Source of the DNA: JACCSI01 sp035575715
GTDB taxonomy: Bacteria > Acidobacteriota > Vicinamibacteria > Vicinamibacterales > UBA2999
Direction: 5' to 3'
DNA length: 64,000 nt
Assembly: GCA_035575715.1 (NCBI GenBank)
Contig: DATLXN010000012.1
Span: forward strand, 371,299-435,298
A program made the position numbers and the translations under genes. The first letter of the stretch is position 1. The number at the start of each line of letters is the position of its first letter. Shown piece by piece: positions 58,466 to 64,000 of the stretch. The notes beneath the pieces were generated by a model that was given only the letters and a program-made list of their open reading frames with translations, ran no database searches and was not told the origin of the DNA.

Positions 58466-61405
58466 GTGCGCAGTGTGTTCCGCCACCTGACGTTCCTGGT
58501 TGTTGCCGCGGGCCTGCTGGCTACGTGGCCGTCCCTGTCCGCACAGGCGCCTGCGCCGATTGCCACCGACGCATTGCGCGAAATGCAGTGGCGCCTGATC
58601 GGCCCGCATCGCGCCAGCCGCACCAAAGCGGTCGACGGGATCCCGGGCTCGCCGCACACCTTCTATATCGGCGTGGTCAACGGCGGCGTGTGGCGAACCA
58701 CCGACGCCGGCCGGACCTGGCTGCCGATCTTCGATAGTGCCTCAACAGGGTCGGTCGGCGCGATCGCGGTGGCGCCTTCACAGCCAGAGGTGATCTACGT
58801 CGGCACCGGCGAAGGGCAGCAGCGTCCGGACCTCGCCACTGGCAACGGCATTTACAAGACCATCGACGGCGGCCGCAGCTGGACCCACCTGGGCCTCCGC
58901 GACAGCCAGCAGATCGCGCAGATCGTCGTCGACCCACAGAATCCTGATCGCCTTTTCGTCGCCGCGTTAGGACATCCCTACGGCCCCAATCAGGAGCGCG
59001 GGATTTTCCGTTCAGTCGATGGCGGCCAGACCTTTGCGAAGGTGCTCTATAAGGACGAGAACACCGGTGGCGCCGACCTCGCGTTCGATCCGCGCAATCC
59101 CAACATCGTGTACGCGGTGTTGTGGGAGGCGCGGCAGGGGCCGTGGGAGAACGGCGACTTCCGCGGACCGGGCAGCGGGTTGTTCAAGTCGATCGATGGC
59201 GGCACCACGTGGCGGCCACTGACCACCGGGCTGCCGACGTGGGAGGGCGACCGTCTCGGCCGCATCGGCATCACGGTGGCGCCGAGTGCGCCCAATCGAT
59301 TGTTTGCGGTGGTCGAAGCACGGACCACCGGCGGCATCTATCGATCCGATGACCGCGGCGAAAGCTGGATGCGCGTCAACAGCGATCCGCGTGTGCTCGC
59401 GCGCCCCTATGATGCGTCTGATATCCGCGTCCACCCGCACAATGCCGACATCGTCTACGTGCCCACGGTCGTCGCGTGGCGATCGAGCGACGGCGGCCGC
59501 ACCTTCACCGCGTTTCGCGGCGCCCCCGGTGGCGATGACTATCAGAAGATCTGGATCAATCCAACGATGCCCGACGTGATGATCATGACCTCCGACCAGG
59601 GTGCCGTCGTCACGCTGAATAACGGTGAGACGTGGAGCAGTTGGTACAACCAGCCGACGGCGCAGTTCTATCACGTCACCACCGACAACGCCTTTCCCTA
59701 CCGCGTCTGCAGCGGACAACAGGAAAGCGGCTCGGTGTGCATCGCCAGCCGCAGCGACCACGGACAGATCACGTTTCGCGACTGGGCTCCGGTCGGGGTC
59801 GAAGAATATGGCTACGTCGCACCCGACCCGCTCGATCCGGACGTCGTCTACGGCGGTAAAGTATCGCGCTACGATCGCCGCACTGGCCAGGTCCAGAACA
59901 TCACACCGCAGCCGCTGCGCAGTGCCGACTACCGTGTCGTGCGCACGATGCCGGTGCTGTTCTCACCGGTCAATCCGCGCAAGCTGTATTTCGCCTCCAA
60001 CGTGTTGTGGCAGACGACCAGCGGTGGTCAGAGCTGGGATCAGATCAGTCCGGACCTGACGCGCAAGACGTGGGAGGTGCCGGCGAACGTCGGCAAGTAC
60101 GTCGGGACTGATGCCGCGCGTCCCACTCAGCGTGGGGTGATCTACACCATTGCGCCGTCGTATCGTGAGGAGCAGACGATCTGGGTGGGAACCGATGATG
60201 GATTGATCCATCTGACGCGAGACGGCGGCACAACGTGGACTGAGGTCACCCCCCCGGCACTGACGCCGTGGGCCAAAGTGTCGATCATCGACGCGTCACA
60301 CTTCGACGCGTCAACGGCCTACGCCGCGATCAACACCTTCCGTCTGGACGATCTGCGGCCGCACATCTACCGCACCCGAGACGGCGGTAAGAGCTGGCAA
60401 CACATCACCACTGGCATTCCCGACGGCGGTCCGATTAACGTCGTTCGTGAAGATCCCGAGCGTCGCGGCCTGCTCTTCGCCGGTTCCGAACAAGCGGTCT
60501 ATGTATCGTTCGACGATGGCGATCATTGGCAATCGCTGCGATTGAACATGCCGGCGACGTCGATCCGTGATCTGGTGGTCAAGGGTGACGACCTGGTGAT
60601 CGGCACGCATGGCCGATCGTTCTGGATCCTCGATGACATTACGCCACTCCGTCAGGCGCGCGCCGAGGTCTTCGCGGATGCCCATTTGTTCCAACCGCAA
60701 CAGGCGTGGCGGTTCCGGTGGAACAAGAACACCGACACGCCCTTACCGCCGGATGAACCGGCCGGGCAGAACCCACCGGATGGCGCAATCATCAATTACT
60801 GGTTGCCGCGACGCGCCGCAGGGCCGGTGACGCTCGACGTGCTTGATCGCACTGGTGCGACCGTCCGACGCTATTCGAGCGACGACCCCGCCGAGGCGTT
60901 CATCGAAGGCCGCAACACACCAGACTATTGGCTGCGTCCGCACCAGGCGTTGTCCGCAGCGGCCGGGTTCCATCGCTTCGTGTGGGATGTGCGGCATCAA
61001 CGTCCGGCGGTTACGGCCTTCAGCTATCCGATCGCTGCAATCCATCGCAACACGCCACGTGTGCCACACGGCTCCTGGGTGCTGCCCGGCGTCTATACGG
61101 TGCGGTTGACTGTTGACGGCAAGCAACAGACGCAATCGTTAGTGGTGCGCATGGATCCGCGCGTGACGACAACGGCCGCCGACCTGCAGATCCAATACGA
61201 CCTCTCGCGCGCGCTTGACCAGGCGCTGCGCCGTGTCGCGGCCGCCCTGCACGCCGGTGCCGGGACGCGAGACACCCTGACGCGGTTGCAGGGATCGCTC
61301 AGTCAACTGTTTGGGATTGTTGAACAGAGCGACGTGGCGCCGACCTCGCAGGTCCGCAGCGCCGTGACCGAGACCCTGACCGCGGTTGACGCCGCGCTAC
61401 GCTGA
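58466..61405 (+). CDS. Secreted BNR/Asp-box beta-propeller protein (VPS10/sortilin-like)
   Basis: About 979 residues from GTG 58466 (GTG 58475 is possible), with a signal peptide (LTFLVVAAGLLATWPSLSAQ). Many Asp-box repeats of the S-x-D-x-G-x-T-W type are seen: TTDAGRTW, TIDGGRSW, SVDGGQTF, SIDGGTTW, SDDRGESW, SSDGGRTF, TRDGGTTW, TRDGGKSW and others. They build one or two beta-propellers in about residues 30-700. The C-terminal 250 residues contain a linker and a beta domain (SWVLPGVYTVRLTVDGK). The related annotated families are glycosyl hydrolase-like or sortilin-like proteins; catalytic function is unproven. It overlaps the next gene by 9 bp. Confidence 0.88.
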   Translation: MRSVFRHLTFLVVAAGLLATWPSLSAQAPAPIATDALREMQWRLIGPHRASRTKAVDGIPGSPHTFYIGVVNGGVWRTTDAGRTWLPIFDSASTGSVGAIAVAPSQPEVIYVGTGEGQQRPDLATGNGIYKTIDGGRSWTHLGLRDSQQIAQIVVDPQNPDRLFVAALGHPYGPNQERGIFRSVDGGQTFAKVLYKDENTGGADLAFDPRNPNIVYAVLWEARQGPWENGDFRGPGSGLFKSIDGGTTWRPLTTGLPTWEGDRLGRIGITVAPSAPNRLFAVVEARTTGGIYRSDDRGESWMRVNSDPRVLARPYDASDIRVHPHNADIVYVPTVVAWRSSDGGRTFTAFRGAPGGDDYQKIWINPTMPDVMIMTSDQGAVVTLNNGETWSSWYNQPTAQFYHVTTDNAFPYRVCSGQQESGSVCIASRSDHGQITFRDWAPVGVEEYGYVAPDPLDPDVVYGGKVSRYDRRTGQVQNITPQPLRSADYRVVRTMPVLFSPVNPRKLYFASNVLWQTTSGGQSWDQISPDLTRKTWEVPANVGKYVGTDAARPTQRGVIYTIAPSYREEQTIWVGTDDGLIHLTRDGGTTWTEVTPPALTPWAKVSIIDASHFDASTAYAAINTFRLDDLRPHIYRTRDGGKSWQHITTGIPDGGPINVVREDPERRGLLFAGSEQAVYVSFDDGDHWQSLRLNMPATSIRDLVVKGDDLVIGTHGRSFWILDDITPLRQARAEVFADAHLFQPQQAWRFRWNKNTDTPLPPDEPAGQNPPDGAIINYWLPRRAAGPVTLDVLDRTGATVRRYSSDDPAEAFIEGRNTPDYWLRPHQALSAAAGFHRFVWDVRHQRPAVTAFSYPIAAIHRNTPRVPHGSWVLPGVYTVRLTVDGKQQTQSLVVRMDPRVTTTAADLQIQYDLSRALDQALRRVAAALHAGAGTRDTLTRLQGSLSQLFGIVEQSDVAPTSQVRSAVTETLTAVDAALR

Positions 61406-61795
61406 CGTGCGGTCGGGCAGCACGAACGTGTGCTTGGCGAAGGCCGAGGCGAGCGTCTCTGGTCGATAGAGACGATCGAGGATCGACGGCGTCCACGCGA
61501 ACAGGTCGGCATTCCCGGCGCTGAAGGTCGCCCAGTCGGGTGCCGCATCGCGCATCTGACGCTCGTGAATCAGCAACAGGAAGGCCCAGGTGATTGTGGC
61601 GTGATAGAGCGTTGTGGCGCCTTTGACGGTCGCGAAGTGCCGTAACGCTTCCAAGAAGGTGCCGAGTGCGGCCGGCATGCCGTCCCGGGTGACAAACAGC
61701 CACGCGACGCGCAGATGTTGCTCGTGATGAAAGGCGTCAGTGGGTAGTGACGCGTTGAGAAACCCTTCCATTAATTGCTCGTCGGTCATCGTCAT
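61397..61795 (-). CDS. Conserved hypothetical protein (FHHEQHLRVAW family)
   Basis: 132 residues, no signal peptide, mostly helical. The opening MTDEQLMEGFLNASLPTDAFHHEQHLRVAWLFV with the FHHEQHLR motif looks conserved; its function is unknown. Charged His and Glu could bind a metal. It overlaps the BNR-protein gene by 9 bp, tail to tail. Confidence 0.7.
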   Translation of the reverse strand: MTMTDEQLMEGFLNASLPTDAFHHEQHLRVAWLFVTRDGMPAALGTFLEALRHFATVKGATTLYHATITWAFLLLIHERQMRDAAPDWATFSAGNADLFAWTPSILDRLYRPETLASAFAKHTFVLPDRTSA

Positions 61796-61952
61796 GGGGC
61801 TTCGGTCCTAGTCCACGATATCGCTGCCGGTCTTGGCTTGGAACGTGCATCGTCTCGTCGTGCCCGCCTGACAGGATGCGATTTCGAATTCGTTGTCACC
61901 ATGCTCAGGGCACTTGCGCCGGGCCGTGCCGGGAATTGCGTTGGTCGTGGCC

Positions 61953-61989
61953 GTCTATGTCTTAAGGAAGCGGTCTATGTCTTAAGGAA
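61953..61989. repeat. Tandem 17-bp direct repeat upstream of the response-regulator gene
   Basis: GTCTATGTCTTAAGGAA occurs at 61953-61969 and again at 61973-61989, period 20 bp. The spacing of about two helix turns fits a pair of protein-binding sites before the gene at 62064, but an accidental duplication cannot be excluded. The rest of this 268-bp gap shows nothing else. Confidence 0.7.
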
Positions 61990-62063
61990 AACGGTGGCAC
62001 AGGCGCATCGGGTTTGTCGCGCACACCACTCGGGCAGAATCAGAAACGTTTGATAGGTTATAT

Positions 62064-62873
62064 ATGGTCAAGCGAGCCACGGCTCCAGCGCCCACTCTGC
62101 CTGATGGCAGGTTACCGGAGACTCGCGACGTGAACGCGAATGCGACCGATCCCGACGCACTGAAGGCCCGGATCAAAGAACTTGAAACCTTGTGCGCGGA
62201 GGTCTACGTTGCGGCGGTGGAGTTGGGTTTTCCTCAACTGCTGTTGAACCGTCTCTGGACGGTTGCCGCGCAGGGCCGGTCGCCGCATGCGTTCGATCTG
62301 GAGATGCCGCCGCGGCCGCCACAGCCGCCAGCTCCCGTTCCGGGGGCAGCTTCCCCGAATACGACATCGAGGCCCTCGTCGAAGACCGAGCCCATGCCGA
62401 TTCCCGACATCAAGCTGACCGACCGTCCCTTCGGCGCGCGCGACAAAGAGCCGCGCGCCACGGCCACGCTGCCTGATCTCAAACCGTTGCCGGCACGGCG
62501 CACGGTGATGGTCGTGGATGACGACCCGATGATGCTGGAAGTGCTGGTGCGGATTCTTCAGCGCGAAAATTACGAGCTGGTCACTGCCACCGGCGGCCCC
62601 GACGCGCTGCACAAGGCGGGTGCGCAACCGGTCGACCTGCTGATCACCGATTACGCGATGCCGGATATGAAGGGCCGTGAGCTTGCGGAGAGGATGCGCG
62701 AGCGGTATCCCGGCATTCACGTCCTCTATCAGACCGGCTTCAGCGACATGTTGTTCGAAGACCGGCGGGAACTCGAGGACAAGTCGGCGTTCCTCGAGAA
62801 GCCGTTCACTGCACGCGGGCTTCGCGAAGCGGCGCGATTCATCCTGTTTGGCGTAATTAACCCCGCCGACTGA
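62064..62873 (+). CDS. Single-domain response regulator with long N-terminal region
   Basis: 269 residues. A C-terminal REC domain (residues 145-265) has acidic VVDDDPMM, the phosphoacceptor Asp in LITDYAMPDMKG, and the conserved Lys in FLEKPF. No output domain follows. The first 55 residues (LKARIKELETLCAEVYVAAVELGFPQLLLNRLWTVA) look like a helical region, then a Pro-rich linker follows. No histidine kinase is near, so its partner is unknown. Confidence 0.85.
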   Translation: MVKRATAPAPTLPDGRLPETRDVNANATDPDALKARIKELETLCAEVYVAAVELGFPQLLLNRLWTVAAQGRSPHAFDLEMPPRPPQPPAPVPGAASPNTTSRPSSKTEPMPIPDIKLTDRPFGARDKEPRATATLPDLKPLPARRTVMVVDDDPMMLEVLVRILQRENYELVTATGGPDALHKAGAQPVDLLITDYAMPDMKGRELAERMRERYPGIHVLYQTGFSDMLFEDRRELEDKSAFLEKPFTARGLREAARFILFGVINPAD

Positions 62874-62879
62874 CGAGAA

Positions 62880-64000
62880 TTACGGACGAATCGCCCGCGT
62901 CATCTCGATGACGCGGGGGTCGTTGCGCAGTGGGTCCCATTTCGGGTCAACCGGCAAATGCGTGACCGTGCCGACGCGCATCGTCACAGCTCGCTTTAAC
63001 CAGCTGACCGCTTCATCCGGCGAGCCGAGCGCCATGTAGACCAAGGCCATGCTGTCGGGCGGCACATACGCGGTGGTGCGCATCCGATCGAGCGATGCCA
63101 ACAAGCGGCGTGCGACATCGGTTTCGCCGTTGACCGCGTGCATCCAGGCGACTTCGGCAAGCGCAACCGGCGATCCTTCGTTCAGCGCGGCGACTCGTTT
63201 CAAGGCCCTGAGCGCGTCAGCGGGACGATGCTGTTGGAGGCGCACCAACGCCAGGTTACGTCGCGCCTGCGCGAAATCCGGATCAATTTCCAGCGTTCGC
63301 TCCAGGTGTGCCGACGCTTCATCGTAGCGACGCGCGGCATAGAGCACGTAGCCCAATGCGGTGTTGGTATTCATCGACAAAGGCTCTGACGCGATCCCGC
63401 GCCGTGCGGCTTCGACGGCCTCGGGGTGTCGTGCTGAGGCGCTGAGGAAATAGGCAAACCACTGGTGGGTGGTCGCCTGTCCTGCGTCCAGCTTGATCGC
63501 GCGATCGAAATGAGCGCCAGCGGCGGTCCAATCCCAATCGAAGATCATGGCCGTCCGCCCTAACGATGCATGAGCACGCGCGAGCAACGGATCGAGGGTC
63601 AACGCGCGATTGGCGGCATCGCGGGCGCGCGGCATGCCTTCGCGGGGATCGACCAAACCGTAGCTCGACATCAGGCTCCAGCTGTCGGCGAGTCCAACGT
63701 AGGCCTCGGCGAAGCGGGGACTGAGACTCAGCGCGCGTTCAAAATGGCCGACGCTGACCTTCAAACTTTCCTGACTGCGGCGCGCGAGGGCGAGCCGTCC
63801 GCGTTCGTAGGCGTCCCGCGCCGCATAAATCGGTGTGGCGGTCGCGACCTTTCGCGGCATCACATCGGCGTCGCGCGCCTCGACGCCGCGCGGCTGATTC
63901 GGCATCAGCAGGGCGATCGACGCCGGAACGGCGACTGACACCACCAGCGCTGCCGCAAGCCAGATGGGCGACGATGATCGTGAGCGCACCTCGGCAGTGG
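62880..64000 (-). CDS. Tetratricopeptide repeat protein, partial (5' end beyond the window)
   Basis: At least 370 residues; the frame stays open to the window end, so the N-terminus is not seen. The GTG at 63989 is not taken as the start. A hydrophobic segment (IWLAAALVVSVAVPASIALL) is followed by about eight TPRs, for example HFERALSLSPRFAEAYVGLA, ANRALTLDPLLARAHASLG and HLERTLEIDPDFAQARRNLA. In Acidobacteriota this layout often follows an N-terminal winged-helix or kinase domain; whether one is present cannot be told here. Confidence 0.85.
   Translation of the reverse strand, partial: TAEVRSRSSSPIWLAAALVVSVAVPASIALLMPNQPRGVEARDADVMPRKVATATPIYAARDAYERGRLALARRSQESLKVSVGHFERALSLSPRFAEAYVGLADSWSLMSSYGLVDPREGMPRARDAANRALTLDPLLARAHASLGRTAMIFDWDWTAAGAHFDRAIKLDAGQATTHQWFAYFLSASARHPEAVEAARRGIASEPLSMNTNTALGYVLYAARRYDEASAHLERTLEIDPDFAQARRNLALVRLQQHRPADALRALKRVAALNEGSPVALAEVAWMHAVNGETDVARRLLASLDRMRTTAYVPPDSMALVYMALGSPDEAVSWLKRAVTMRVGTVTHLPVDPKWDPLRNDPRVIEMTRAIRP

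Noticed and set aside
58385..58657. Longer start for the small gene at 58226
   Set aside because: It crosses the divergent promoter and the BNR gene start, and the sequence looks like a shadow frame.

Overview
This 64-kb, GC-rich window looks like a chromosomal segment of an Acidobacteriota bacterium, probably close to Vicinamibacteria. The lineage is inferred from gene content: a large Oar-like TonB-dependent receptor with an N-terminal carboxypeptidase-regulatory-like domain, a VWFA-related Acidobacterial-type protein, several secreted M28, PIG-L and BNR-repeat proteins, and GTG/TTG starts in core genes. No phage, IS transposase, CRISPR or plasmid gene was recognised. About 50 protein genes and one tRNA (Leu, CAG) are supported.

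Layout. 58-2525: CAAX-type M48 protease, glycerophosphodiesterase, cupredoxin. 2567-12363 (minus strand): the canonical RNA and translation operon rimP-nusA-infB-rbfA-nrnA-truB-rpsO-pnp. A terminator-like hairpin lies in the rimP leader and a long repeat-built hairpin lies between rpsO and pnp. 12446-14230: rimO, whose 3' end lies inside a repeat element bounded by exact 25-bp inverted repeats. 14382-26068: a carbohydrate-type locus with a LacI regulator, a divergent TonB receptor, a decayed PIG-L pseudogene, an intact PIG-L protein, and a minus-strand pfkB-GH4-permease operon. Four AGCGCT-centred operator-like sites tie these together. 26139-31064: asnS, a TIM-barrel isomerase, AmgK-like kinase, MurU-like nucleotidyltransferase and CYTH protein, suggesting peptidoglycan sugar recycling. 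31100-44219: HtrA protease, M24 peptidase, a VWFA-PrcB fusion, DUF4870, M28 peptidase, alpha-glucan phosphorylase, PLP dehydratase, P1 peptidase. 44265-48873: small and hypothetical genes, tRNA-Leu and two RodZ-like HTH proteins. 48904-53557: udk, then the convergent leuABCD operon, with a divergent LysR gene. 54602-64000: two SDR genes, a membrane protein, a BNR-repeat protein, a response regulator and a TPR protein cut by the window end.

The most unusual signal is a dispersed set of short tandem repeats, mostly with a 7-bp period and some with 9 bp. Each locus has its own unit. They sit in gene junctions and also run into coding sequence: inside rimO (two arrays), at the start of leuC, and at the ends of the M48 and nrnA genes. 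Second, leuB has lost about 90 codons in frame, including the catalytic metal-binding aspartates. Third is the inverted-repeat element that supplies the end of rimO. Fourth is the inferred LacI regulon.
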